NCBI GenBank assembly: GCA_036736205.1
Contig: DAINMX010000180.1
Location: 1-13,885 of the forward strand
Direction: 5' to 3'
Length of the DNA stretch: 13,885 nt
Source: XYA12-FULL-58-9 sp001798605
GTDB lineage: Bacteria; Myxococcota; XYA12-FULL-58-9
Of this stretch, positions 9,301-13,883 are shown piece by piece; position 1 is the first letter of the stretch; every line of letters begins with the position of its first letter. The notes beneath the pieces were generated by a model. That model had not been told where the DNA came from. It did not search any database and saw nothing but the letters and a program-made list of their open reading frames with translations. The position numbers and the translations under genes were made by a program.

Positions 9301-10345
9301 CAACCGCTGGACGGTGGTCAAGGGACTCAAGATCAATCTCTCCTATGAACGTTCGCAACTCGTGGGTGATGCACTGGGTGTGACGGTGGGGACGACGGGT
9401 TACGCTGTTCACGACCGCGAGGTCACGGGTTACGGCTCAAGTGCCATCAACACCGCGACGGCCACCACTGTAACCGGCCGGCCGACGCGTGAGCAGCAGT
9501 TCTCAGCATCGGGTTATTCGTCGGCGGGTGTGTTCCCTGTCGGCATCTCCTCCCGGGACGCGTTCGCCGTTGGCGCGGAATACTTGCCGCACCGCGATTT
9601 CAAGGCCGGCGCGCGCTTTGAGATTCGCTACGACCGCGGCGACATGGATCTCGGTGCCTTTGATCGGCTGATGTTCTACGGCCAAGCCGGGGCTGACTTC
9701 CGCCTCGACCACAATCTGGTTACTCTCGGCCGCGTCCGTGCGGCGACGGTGCAGAATCTCGACTATCGGGAAGCTGTGCAGGCGCAAATGGCCGCCGAGG
9801 GCAAAGAGACCAGCGCCACCTTTGGTTTCACCGAAGGCCAGTTTATGGACGTCTCCGTGGGGCTCGCGCTGCGTCCAATTCACGACGACACGTTCACGGG
9901 CCTCCTCAAGTGGACGCGCCGTTATGAGCGTCGCCCCGTGAACGAGAATCTGTCGAAATTCCAGCTCGAGGTCTCTGACGTCATTGCTCTCGAGCCGGTC
10001 ATCGAGCTTTGGGGTGGCTTCCAGCTGGTGGGTAAGCTGGCTATCAAAGTATTTGCGGTTGAGGATGCCGATCTCGATTTGCTGCGCTCGACGACACTGC
10101 TTGGGCTCGGCAGAGTGAACTACCACCTCAATCACCTGTTCGACATCGGTGCGGAATACCGTTGGCTCGGTAACTTCCTGACCGACGAATCTGAGCACGG
10201 CGCTCTGGTAGAGTTCGCCTGGATCCCAGTGGAATACATCGTAGTGGGTGTGGGCTACAACTTCACCCACTTCTCCGACGATCTCTTAGCTGATCCGCGC
10301 ATCGAGCCCCACGGCTTCTTCTTGCGGGTCACGGGTCGCTACTAG
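2..10345 (+). CDS. Giant mosaic outer-membrane protein (DUF11 / SdrD-B-like / OmpA-like x2 / beta-barrel), 5'-partial
   Basis: No stop precedes the first in-window Met (nt 86): the frame is open from nt 2, and those 28 codons read as the start of a DUF11 repeat, so the true start and signal peptide lie upstream. At least 3447 residues. Domains, counting the nt-86 Met as 1: DUF11-like repeats 1-8 (about 1-1076); SdrD-B/Cna-B-like domains (1081-1190 and 1190-1325); a ninth DUF11-like domain (1331-1475); a third SdrD-B-like domain (1483-1575); FlgD-like fold plus OmpA-like domain 1 (1580-1850); FlgD-like fold plus OmpA-like domain 2 (1860-2175); polar linker (2176-2334); Ig-like domain (2335-2415); C-terminal barrel region (2416-3419) of alternating amphipathic strands ending in FFLRVTGRY. 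Only four cysteines were found. The likely location is the outer membrane; the function is unknown. Adhesin, surface stalk or envelope scaffold are all possible. Domain names come from recognised sequence style, not a profile search. Confidence 0.93.
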   Translation, partial: ELSSSTKEFVRPGSGEVIAVARPGDAVRMLLTLENSGDAVARNVVVGDIIDTNLLTSVVARDGGSLSGDTAYWSGLEVAPGIGNRVVLRIDARLREPLDPSTLVNQAFIAVGGAPPLIPTDDPSTAAVDDPTVLNIRSVADFSTSTKDVVGFPEREVAPGADVTYTLRVDNTGDGNAHNVEVVDTLPREVELVNAVGATYDGATRTLKWTLPQIRGGQAVNLGVTVRVASLLANGTAIDNQATISADGGIVELTDDPEAPAPDAPTRLTVVATPSFALFEKSVVNLDASAPGVLRAGDRLQYTLRLQNDGNAVATNVVVRDFVDPTVLTDVEVVTSHRREANDVVFDESTVPRLSSLAPGEGVDLVFIASVHDQVADGAQIANQAFVTSVEVVDAEPSDDPATTDLDDPTVVVARYPDLRITKSFVDLNGEPAEPGDVIRFNLLVENQGSFAAQDVVVSDMVRDEFEQPFDVRPPSATPGRTLTWNFAEIAAGARVELTFTTRIPASTKDGAEIFNEAKVAALGLKERQSRVDVVVHSEPNFENTTMSVSPRPEASREDLLTYRIKVPNTGSGPGRAVVVQNPLTLLGSFVELVEIRNGGSVSGDAIVWVRGEIRPADTLEVEFDVRIRPDTPNRTLIANQASVTWTGAAQPVLSDDPATAALDDPTEVTVIAEAKFAGTLLAAIDVNGGSVLPGDVIEYELTVINSGNVDAVESVARLPMPSYSSLVGSTLLNGEVVAALPGEPPLSMGLPILSLRPGTTMGVVLADDGSDPVDEHVVVKFATRIDPRALAGTVISAQAAITANGVYPGLSDNPATPGVAGDATELVVGGGGQLAVAKVGELIVDVDNDGQIQVGDTIGYRIVVNNPTEATVTDVRLEDTLPAQTVYVGGSLHLDGELQSDLVDGDVGEVVDGEVVVVRLGDLEERANRVVTFAVIVAEGPVVSNQAIVASSAQRWLSDGDPDVAGIQPTVHRVDDAAELVIVGLSVGDINGGVVEPGDGLRFVFTATNDGRQRLENVELHLDMTPPMHTEPLSIVDLGGAEVVSENPPVWRVSLAPDEQVRIEVEAAVAGDAVVGDVVEAVGSVITASASFDTDPARLVVGGGAGTGAYAGTVYRDFGERNGAFDAGRDEPMAGFSVMLVPRERIEELGRDAPMESLVLRSVATGADGTYVLPGVPAGRYEFWVASGEGTVFVEGASVEVRGGDSNKADIAIDPSGIVYQELDGAAVPVSGATVYLVDETTGEDLSRTELFGNQQGQRTNAQGYYRFDVRGSSIPGAFRLRVEPPSTNLVFPSLARPPEGAIPANPNGDVADPGTTGRIVDSNAPDLNKDTRYYLRFKLDADTPNIVNNHVPLDRLAQHIRVTKQVNRRTATMGEVLTYTVRIENPLSDGLLVDGSGNGGVQLVDDLPSGIRWAGGSGTIQTAVAGVSGESRALGTMGVSPKESGVVRFANFDLIGRSVTTIRYYGVVGIRAKGAQTNRARLLDAGGTIISNEASATVKVVEDPIFDQGTLLGRVFCDGGDGRINGEDVGLAGARVYLDSGYYADADGDGKFHFRGVPPGRHLIKLDLNTVPPGSEPTTAPMRDFYVSRGLLTKVNFGVRCALDKVGPSVVRLTNAPPKPRAVVSIDRTLPAISLNGVPQPLLLVDAVLTVADTEPDYDSGLGTNLPGVGALVWHIRSPSRVSIDSWQISVFDREGRDVWRLSGKGRPPARVPWDVAADAMPFEWGKVYLYRIAATTSQGDLGEGRWRRLGVGIGQSEVASTGEQVALWRGELFRGDSDAVRPELGKNVVELVHALLAKGPPPNLIVEAHVTSSRNRSANLLLSQRRAVAVRSVLVKEGLSEEMIQAQGKGDTAPLMPNISRRGRIHNERVVIRTEAMAATLDPLPPIAYSGWARVGDAVEDLQEERFEREVEVNVGDQVIVDLRQENGGRVRVVRAFPFAAAGETLGGSVSIDVSGSLTDSTIRFGTDLMNLALLDTECSANVSASELTDRGLSPPLSFRLASKAVLKSWLLRILNPSETVLRDLTGEGPPPESVEWSGTSPGGAVVVKPGQYAFRCLVTDVDGNRAVSANNPLPIGARPTGELGEAVYSKVLTKGDYPQSPELERSVLEELDKVAASVALHPGARVGMEVHDNADGGRMQAQVRSAHVAIALKAALVERGVADEAIDVAAHGAAQPLMPGSSRRSKQMNQRVVIVVKPAIAPRMEQQEKTLPKPHVKVAGIDMNLAEDGKFNGKVVVEQDAALVVEVVTADGRLAVYTVPTFAGRPMDAVGSEVPAGRRPPPEDELLGSDVEALRNKPVVKAPLVSLESSQGSPNGSPDLLVPRSPSTSDVAIGHEGSRTVVAHNPVTLSIAEAPKTIAADLVVWMPADGSELKGERLAIRGHTNPVNQVRINGEAVDVDDDGRFTKNMVLVAGTAQVTVLSEDPAGNVAEVQRSYKVPNGEWFLMAMADTAAGWGARLDGWNDDTTIDVAKGYVSDDWPTNLVLHGRAVGYFKGRIKGESLIAKNPFKDVRVTAHVDTGKEPEADLLNQLIDPERYYPVYGDATEEVQDISSRQKFYVLVEADKSRLTVGNFATRIDGMELFRFHRTYFGASLDVDHAFVDGFATEVHAFAASGETGIRHRQIVLQGTGGSMYFLKDGEILEGSERVELVVRDAITGARLVSVPQMRDVDYSMSYREGRLIFSKPIPSVVNAGWRLNQNPVSTLEGHSVFVEVEYDFDSASSFNGEEAFAFQARQTFFDRVTLGGGIVDEDRTSEGGSHYQLVGGELRVKILPNTTLDVEVAHSDAEDADHLVSVDGGITYGSIGSRQRFVDTEGGARAASGWAGKVQIAGDALEIIETAGGTDPRGVAKDDKVKLSAFLPYALYFQHQDPGFYSGSTVLEQGQSKVGGQVRAILTDKDALRLRHDGVWSEIYLEDPNNPRDVNRQLTVVGYERDERNWKAGIEVGHTYWDDSERIINSDMVTVYGEKQVTPRIVVTAEQEGVLRGDNRVLQGWSDQLATSVGARYQLFDWLFLSATESVRWSGTNSTQLGLNTQITEELNFYAAERLSAGSGRTVSTTVVGGESTAIPGSRSYAEYQLDAMATGESGRAVFGMDNRWTVVKGLKINLSYERSQLVGDALGVTVGTTGYAVHDREVTGYGSSAINTATATTVTGRPTREQQFSASGYSSAGVFPVGISSRDAFAVGAEYLPHRDFKAGARFEIRYDRGDMDLGAFDRLMFYGQAGADFRLDHNLVTLGRVRAATVQNLDYREAVQAQMAAEGKETSATFGFTEGQFMDVSVGLALRPIHDDTFTGLLKWTRRYERRPVNENLSKFQLEVSDVIALEPVIELWGGFQLVGKLAIKVFAVEDADLDLLRSTTLLGLGRVNYHLNHLFDIGAEYRWLGNFLTDESEHGALVEFAWIPVEYIVVGVGYNFTHFSDDLLADPRIEPHGFFLRVTGRY
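3326..4066 (+). other. Two SdrD-B / Cna-B-like domains within the giant protein
   Basis: The first (nt 3326 to about 3655) opens with GTVYRDFGERNGAFDAG, matching the G-x-V-(Y/F)-x-D-x-x-x-(N/D)-G-x-x-D-x-G-E opening of SdrD B-like domains, and has the later strand T-G-A-D-G-T-Y-x-L-P-G-V-P-A-G-R-Y. The second (nt 3655 to about 4066) has V-S-G-A-T-V-Y-L-V-D and N-A-Q-G-Y-Y-R-F-D, the Cna-B/carboxypeptidase-regulatory-like pattern. These folds commonly serve as rigid spacers in surface proteins. A third related domain lies at about nt 4532-4810 (GTLLGRVFCDGGDG, then D-G-K-F-H-F-R-G-V-P-P-G-R-H). Confidence 0.7.
4820..6780 (+). repeat. Tandem duplication of a [FlgD-like + OmpA-like + beta] module
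   Basis: Copy 1 runs from about nt 4820 to 5840 and copy 2 from about 5850 to 6780. Each begins with a V-S-I-D strand, continues with a FlgD-like fold (S-W-Q-I-S-V-F-D... in copy 1, S-W-L-L-R-I-L-N... in copy 2), then an OmpA-like domain whose ends share the pattern P-L-M-P-x-x-S-R-R-x(4)-N-x-R-V-V-I, then a further beta segment ending RVVRAFPF in copy 1 and AVYTVPTF in copy 2. The shared order and shared motifs indicate duplication of the whole unit. OmpA-like 1 spans about nt 5273-5640 and OmpA-like 2 about 6245-6610. Confidence 0.7.
7331..10345 (+). other. C-terminal outer-membrane beta-barrel region of the giant protein
   Basis: About 1000 residues rich in alternating hydrophobic/polar strands, with aromatic girdles and short turns (for example near nt 9010-9070, 9590-9640, 9990-10050 and 10200-10270). 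The last residues, FFLRVTGRY, carry Y, G, V, L and F at positions 1, 3, 5, 7 and 9 from the C-terminus, the pattern of the BAM-recognised beta-signal. Before the barrel proper there is a conserved-looking stretch with Y-Y-P-V-Y-G-D (nt 7622-7642) and a later R-D-x-x-T-G ... D-Y-S-M-S-Y-R-E-G-R-L-I-F element (about nt 7970-8060), which may form a periplasmic or plug-like domain. Strand number cannot be set by eye. Confidence 0.72.
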
Positions 10346-10357
10346 GCGTAGGGCAGT

Positions 10358-11278
10358 CTAAACACGACGTTCGCGGCCGCGCAGAAATGCACCGAGAATG
10401 TTGGCGGCGTCCACCTTGGTATCTACGAGATGATAGTCGATGCGCGCCTCAGACATGCGGCGGGTGGTGTCGGCGAGAAACTTTTGCATTTCGGCGACAT
10501 AGGCGCTGCGCAGGGTGCGAGGGTGGACGAACAAACGGCGGTCGTCCTCCATCGAGGCGAAGAGCGACGGGTTGTCGTAAGGAAAATCCCGCTCTGCGGG
10601 GTCAAGCAAATGCAGCACGGCGACGTCGTGCCGTCGAGCAGCGAGGCGGCGAAAAGCGCCGAGTAGATCGGGGTCGGGATCGAAGAGATCGGTGAGGATC
10701 ACTGTCACCGCCCGGCGACGGGCTCGTTGGGCAAATTGGTCTATGCTCTGGCAGACGGCTGTGGGACCCTGGGGTTCCAGCCGCACCAGCCGGGTGAGAA
10801 CTTCCATCAGGTGCGTGCTGGTGGCGCGGGCGGGGAGCTCTTCGGTGACGTCGCCAGCAAAAGTGAGCAAACCCACTGCGTCGCCTTGGCGCAATGCGAG
10901 GTAAGCGATGGCAGCGGCGAGGGTGCGGGCGACCTCAAGCTTTGATGGCAGGCCTGGGGTCGCGAAGGCCATGGAACCGGAATGATCGACGATGAGCTCG
11001 ACGAGGAGGTTAGTCTCGTCCTCGAACTGCTTGACGTGGTAGCGGTCGGTCTTTGCATATGCGCGCCAGTCTATGTGACGGATGTCGTCGCCCGGCGTAT
11101 AGACCTTGTGCTCGCTGAACTCGATGGAGGCACCACGGCGCAGGGATCGATGCATGCCCGCCATGGCACCCTGAGCTGCGTGCCGCGCGTTGAGCTGCAA
11201 GGATTCGATCTCCGCGAGTAGCTCGGTGCCAACGCCTTGCACGGGCAAGCGGCCGACACGATGGGTTCCGTCGTTCAT
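10358..11278 (-). CDS. DUF58 family protein with vWA/MIDAS fold
   Basis: A 306-residue soluble DUF58 protein without a visible membrane segment. The family signature is clear: G-M-H-R-S-L-R-R-G-A-S-I-E-F-S-E (41-56) followed by YTPGDDIRHIDWRAYAKTD (60-78). A complete MIDAS metal site can be read: D98-x-S100-x-S102, T173 and D197. DUF58 proteins accompany MoxR ATPases and are thought to recruit clients or partners to them through the metal-binding vWA fold. The ATG lies in the ATGA overlap with the MoxR stop and has no visible Shine-Dalgarno, so translation is probably coupled. The gene is last in its operon; its stop faces that of the giant gene 12 bp away. The BatA/BatB-type partners often found downstream are absent here. 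Confidence 0.93.
   Translation of the reverse strand: MNDGTHRVGRLPVQGVGTELLAEIESLQLNARHAAQGAMAGMHRSLRRGASIEFSEHKVYTPGDDIRHIDWRAYAKTDRYHVKQFEDETNLLVELIVDHSGSMAFATPGLPSKLEVARTLAAAIAYLALRQGDAVGLLTFAGDVTEELPARATSTHLMEVLTRLVRLEPQGPTAVCQSIDQFAQRARRRAVTVILTDLFDPDPDLLGAFRRLAARRHDVAVLHLLDPAERDFPYDNPSLFASMEDDRRLFVHPRTLRSAYVAEMQKFLADTTRRMSEARIDYHLVDTKVDAANILGAFLRGRERRV
11275..11278 (-). other. ATGA stop/start overlap, MoxR to DUF58
   Basis: On the minus strand the MoxR stop TGA and the DUF58 start ATG share the four bases ATGA. No Shine-Dalgarno-like sequence is seen in the 25 bases upstream, so re-initiation or coupled translation is likely. Confidence 0.85.
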
Positions 11279-12348
11279 TGCAAAATCGCAGTGACAATTT
11301 CGTCGACGAGATCGTCGGAGGTCACCTTGCGCGCTTCGGCGTGGAAGTTGGTGAGGATACGGTGGCGCAGCACGGGTTTTGCCAACGCACGAATGTCGGA
11401 GCCGTCGACCACTGGGCGGCCGTCCAAGATCGCGCGGGCTTTGGCGGCAAGAACCAGGTGCTGGGTTGCGCGCGGACCGGCACCGTAGGACACGAACTCA
11501 TTGACCGAACCATTGACGCCCTCGCCACCTGGGCGGGTGAGGCGGACGATGCGGACCGCGAGATCGATGACCGGATCGGCGACTGGGACACGTAGGACCA
11601 AGTCCTGAAAGGCGAGGATCTGTTCTGGGTCGAGGACCTTGTTGACGCCAGGGAGCTCTGCGGAGGTGGTGCGCTGCACGATCTCCGATTCTTCCTTGGC
11701 GGTCGGGTATTCCACCTTGAGCATCATCATGAAGCGGTCGAGTTGTGCCTCTGGAAGCGGGTAAGTGCCCTCTTGCTCGATGGGGTTTTGGGTGGCGAAG
11801 ACATGAAACGGTGGGGTGAGGGGATAGGTGCGACCACCAGCGGTAACTCGGTGCTCCTGCATCGATTGCAACAACGCCGCCTGGGTCTTGGGTGGGGTGC
11901 GGTTGATCTCGTCGGCTAGGAGGAGATTGCAGAACACCGGGCCGCGTACGAACCGAAAGCTGCGTTTGCCCGTGGCATCATCCTCGAGGATGTCGGTGCC
12001 GGTGATGTCAGAGGGCATCAAGTCTGGCGTGAACTGGATGCGGTTGAAGTCGAGGTCGAGGACGTCGGCGAGGGTGTTGATGAGCAGTGTCTTGGCGAGG
12101 CCGGGGACGCCCACGAACAATCCATGGCCGCGGGCAAACAGAGTGATGAGGAGATGCTCGACCACCGTGTGTTGGCCAATGACTCTGCGTCCAATCTGCG
12201 TCTGAATGTCGGTCCGAGCACGATGTAGAGCCGCTACCAACTCGCGGTCCGACGGGGTGACGTTTTTGCCCGTGAAGCTCGGGTCGGTGTCAATCGGAGC
12301 AGATGGGGTCTGTGCGATCATGAGGTAATCCTGTGAAATGGCGTTCAT
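11275..12348 (-). CDS. MoxR family AAA+ ATPase
   Basis: A 357-residue MoxR-type ATPase of normal length. Motifs: Walker A GVPGLAKT (80-87), Walker B LLLADEIN (142-149) followed by the family-typical R-T-P-P-K-T-Q-A-A-L-L-Q-S-M-Q-E, sensor 1 ATQNP (185-189) then I-E-Q-E-G-T-Y-P-L-P-E-A-Q-L-D-R-F, and sensor 2 region GPRA (291-294). All catalytic residues look intact. MoxR ATPases act as chaperones that assemble or activate protein complexes together with vWA proteins, here the next gene. The first ATG overlaps the methyltransferase stop (ATGA) without a Shine-Dalgarno; Met10 (nt 12321) has AGGA 7 nt upstream and is an alternative start, giving 348 residues. Confidence 0.95.
   Translation of the reverse strand: MNAISQDYLMIAQTPSAPIDTDPSFTGKNVTPSDRELVAALHRARTDIQTQIGRRVIGQHTVVEHLLITLFARGHGLFVGVPGLAKTLLINTLADVLDLDFNRIQFTPDLMPSDITGTDILEDDATGKRSFRFVRGPVFCNLLLADEINRTPPKTQAALLQSMQEHRVTAGGRTYPLTPPFHVFATQNPIEQEGTYPLPEAQLDRFMMMLKVEYPTAKEESEIVQRTTSAELPGVNKVLDPEQILAFQDLVLRVPVADPVIDLAVRIVRLTRPGGEGVNGSVNEFVSYGAGPRATQHLVLAAKARAILDGRPVVDGSDIRALAKPVLRHRILTNFHAEARKVTSDDLVDEIVTAILQ
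12329..12332 (-). promoter_or_regulatory. Candidate Shine-Dalgarno for an internal MoxR start
   Basis: AGGA on the minus strand lies 7 nt upstream of the ATG at 12319-12321 (Met10 of the long MoxR form). The upstream ATG at 12348 lacks such a site. This makes Met10 a plausible real start; the first nine residues (MNAISQDYL) carry no family motif. Confidence 0.4.
12345..12348 (-). other. ATGA stop/start overlap, methyltransferase to MoxR
   Basis: The methyltransferase stop TGA overlaps the most upstream MoxR ATG as ATGA. This supports a single transcript and coupling, unless MoxR really starts at Met10 (nt 12321). Confidence 0.75.
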
Positions 12349-13058
12349 TTGGGCTTGAGGGCCACGAGCAGGGCCGAGCCTAGGATTGATACGGGACAGC
12401 TCACGGCGAGACCGGCGCGGGCGAGAAAGCTCACCATGTCGTCGATCCGAGTGGGCAGGAATGGAAGTTGGGCTTCGGGCTCCAAGGATGTTTCGAGGTG
12501 CCAGAACTCCTCGGTGATGTCGCCGGCGTCGAGGTGTTTCTGAATGATGCGACCACGAATCCGCTCAACGACCTCCCAACCCGCCGGTCGATCCGATACC
12601 ACCTCGTCCGCCAACAGAAGAAGTCCACCCGGCTGCAGAGAACTTCCCATGGCGTCGATGGTCCTACGTTTGGTGCCGTCATCAAGGTGGTGCAGGGCAA
12701 AGGAGCAGAGGATGAGGTCGTAGGTCGCGTCGCGAAACACGCAGTCCGCGGTGCCCGCTTCGGTGAAGTCGCCAACGAAGGTGTCACGAATGTAACCATC
12801 GAGCATCTCGGCGGCGGCGGCGGCCATTCGCGGTGAGCCATCGACCACGGTCACGCGACCCTCGCTGTGGCAAGCAGGTGCCACAGCTATCGTGGCGGAA
12901 CCCGGGCCGCAACCCACATCGAGGATGGAGCGGGGCTTGTTATCGCGGACTTCGACCACGTCGAGCATTGCGTTGAGGATGGGCTCATATCCGGGAACCA
13001 GCAATGGCCACATCGACGGATAATGTGCCACGATCCTGTCGTAGCGGGCGAAATGCAT
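12345..13058 (-). CDS. Class I SAM-dependent methyltransferase
   Basis: A 237-residue Rossmann-fold methyltransferase. Motif I is I-L-D-V-G-C-G-P-G (45-53), the acidic ribose-binding residue is D73 in VVDGSP, a G-D-F motif follows at 96-98, motif IV is YDLILCSFALHHL (113-125), and the post-motif strand is LQPGGLLLLAD (141-151). The N-terminal P-x-M-x(4)-V-P-G-Y and the C-terminal L-G-S-A-L-L-V-A-L-K recall CmoA-type tRNA-modification enzymes, but the motif-I core is that of an ordinary methyltransferase and the substrate cannot be assigned. The ATG at 13058 has no clear Shine-Dalgarno; no GTG or TTG lies in the codons just upstream. It is the first gene of the three-gene overlapping block and may be an unrelated passenger of the MoxR pair. 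Confidence 0.88.
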   Translation of the reverse strand: MHFARYDRIVAHYPSMWPLLVPGYEPILNAMLDVVEVRDNKPRSILDVGCGPGSATIAVAPACHSEGRVTVVDGSPRMAAAAAEMLDGYIRDTFVGDFTEAGTADCVFRDATYDLILCSFALHHLDDGTKRRTIDAMGSSLQPGGLLLLADEVVSDRPAGWEVVERIRGRIIQKHLDAGDITEEFWHLETSLEPEAQLPFLPTRIDDMVSFLARAGLAVSCPVSILGSALLVALKPK

Positions 13059-13065
13059 GGCCCGA

Positions 13066-13095
13066 AGTGTACCCAGGGGAGGCAGATGATGTCGA
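13066..13095 (-). promoter_or_regulatory. Candidate sigma70-like promoter before the methyltransferase
   Basis: In the 69-bp spacer (13059-13127), minus strand, TCGACA (13090-13095) matches TTGACA at 5 of 6, followed after 18 bp by TACACT (13066-13071), 4 of 6 to TATAAT. The -10 box ends 7 nt before the ATG, so a transcript would be essentially leaderless, consistent with the missing Shine-Dalgarno. Short degenerate matches are common by chance. Confidence 0.25.
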
Positions 13096-13127
13096 GCGGT
13101 CGAGGTTTCTTTCGCTGACCAGATGTT

Positions 13128-13883
13128 TCAGTTGATGGGCTCTTGGACCGGTGCTGCTGCGGCTCTCGCCAGGGAAGCTCGGCTCGAGGCAGTTGGAATG
13201 GGGGCCTCACTGATCTCGGGGGCGCCGCCGATGGGGGGAGGAGGTGATGCCTTGTTCTCGTGTTTGTCGATCTCGGCATCGAGGTCGTCAAAGGCCGATT
13301 GAGCGCGCTCCCTGACCTTCGCCACGATATTCTCGGGCAGCTGTTTCTCCACCGCTTCAATGCTGCGTTTCATGACGTCGACAGGGTAGACACAACCCCA
13401 GCCATAGGTGGTGCGCTTCTTGTTGAATGGGCCGATGCCATCCCGATCGTGCCAAAACGCCGTGATGATGGCGCCTTTGGAGACGGCCTGGGTGGTGGCT
13501 ACGGTCATCATCTCGAATAATTGGTAGCGATCGGTGGTAAGTTCCTCGTGGTAGCTCGACACCAGTGTTTGCAGCACCATGGCGAGTTGGCTGCGGACGT
13601 CTTCGACGACGACGTCGAAAGTCTTGTCGGGGTGGAATGTCGGCAAGGAGAAACCGACAGCACACAGACGGCCTCCCGGCTGCTTGCCGGTGCGCGCGAT
13701 CCAGGTTGGGACATGCTTGGGACTGATGCCTTTGCCTTTGCCTTTGCCACGCAAGGCTTTGAGGTCGACCTTGAATGTGCTGGCGGCGACCTTGGCGTCG
13801 ATGCAGGTGTGAGCGTAGGTGAAGCTCTTTTGGGCGAAGGGACCGGTGCCACCATCGTCGAGCCAAAACTCTGTTTCCGCCAT
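13128..13883 (-). CDS. Possible LPP20-like envelope protein with Pro/Ala-rich tail, perhaps 5'-partial
   Basis: A 251-residue frame with its first Met two bases from the window end, so the true start may lie outside. No signal peptide follows this Met; if the protein is secreted, the N-terminus is missing. Residues about 58-170 (P-T-W-I, then GRLCAVGFS, an acidic/aliphatic helix E-D-V-R-S-Q-L-A-M-V-L-Q-T-L-V-S-S-Y, a basic strand G-A-I-I-T-A-F-W-H-D, and T-T-Y-G-W-G-C-V-Y-P) resemble LPP20-family domains, in which a helix built from E/D-A-R-x-x-L-A follows an A-V-G strand. This is recognition of style only. Further features are a GKGKGKG stretch (46-52), a charged helix (180-210) and a low-complexity P/A/S tail (212-251). 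The function is not assignable; it may be co-transcribed with the methyltransferase. Confidence 0.7.
   Translation of the reverse strand: MAETEFWLDDGGTGPFAQKSFTYAHTCIDAKVAASTFKVDLKALRGKGKGKGISPKHVPTWIARTGKQPGGRLCAVGFSLPTFHPDKTFDVVVEDVRSQLAMVLQTLVSSYHEELTTDRYQLFEMMTVATTQAVSKGAIITAFWHDRDGIGPFNKKRTTYGWGCVYPVDVMKRSIEAVEKQLPENIVAKVRERAQSAFDDLDAEIDKHENKASPPPPIGGAPEISEAPIPTASSRASLARAAAAPVQEPIN
13729..13748 (-). repeat. Short tandem hexanucleotide repeat (about 3.3 copies)
   Basis: Plus-strand unit CCTTTG repeated three times plus CC inside the LPP20-like gene, coding for the GKGKGKG stretch. A six-base unit keeps frame when copies are gained or lost, so it could vary in length among strains without breaking the gene. 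Confidence 0.7.

Noticed and set aside
9503..10270. Minus-strand open frame of 255 codons
   Set aside because: Antisense shadow of the barrel region; His/Glu/Val-rich with no motif and no spacing consistent with an operon.
86..10345. ATG at 86 as the real start of the giant gene
   Set aside because: The frame is open to nt 2, the upstream codons read as DUF11 sequence, there is no well-placed Shine-Dalgarno and no signal peptide follows this Met.
10372..10381. Perfect 10-bp palindrome CGCGGCCGCG
   Set aside because: It lies within the DUF58 coding end (R-G-R-E), has no loop and no T-tract; not a terminator or convincing operator.
12345..13058. Calling the methyltransferase CmoA
   Set aside because: Similarity is limited to the ends, and the glycine-rich loop differs from CmoA; only a generic methyltransferase call is supportable.
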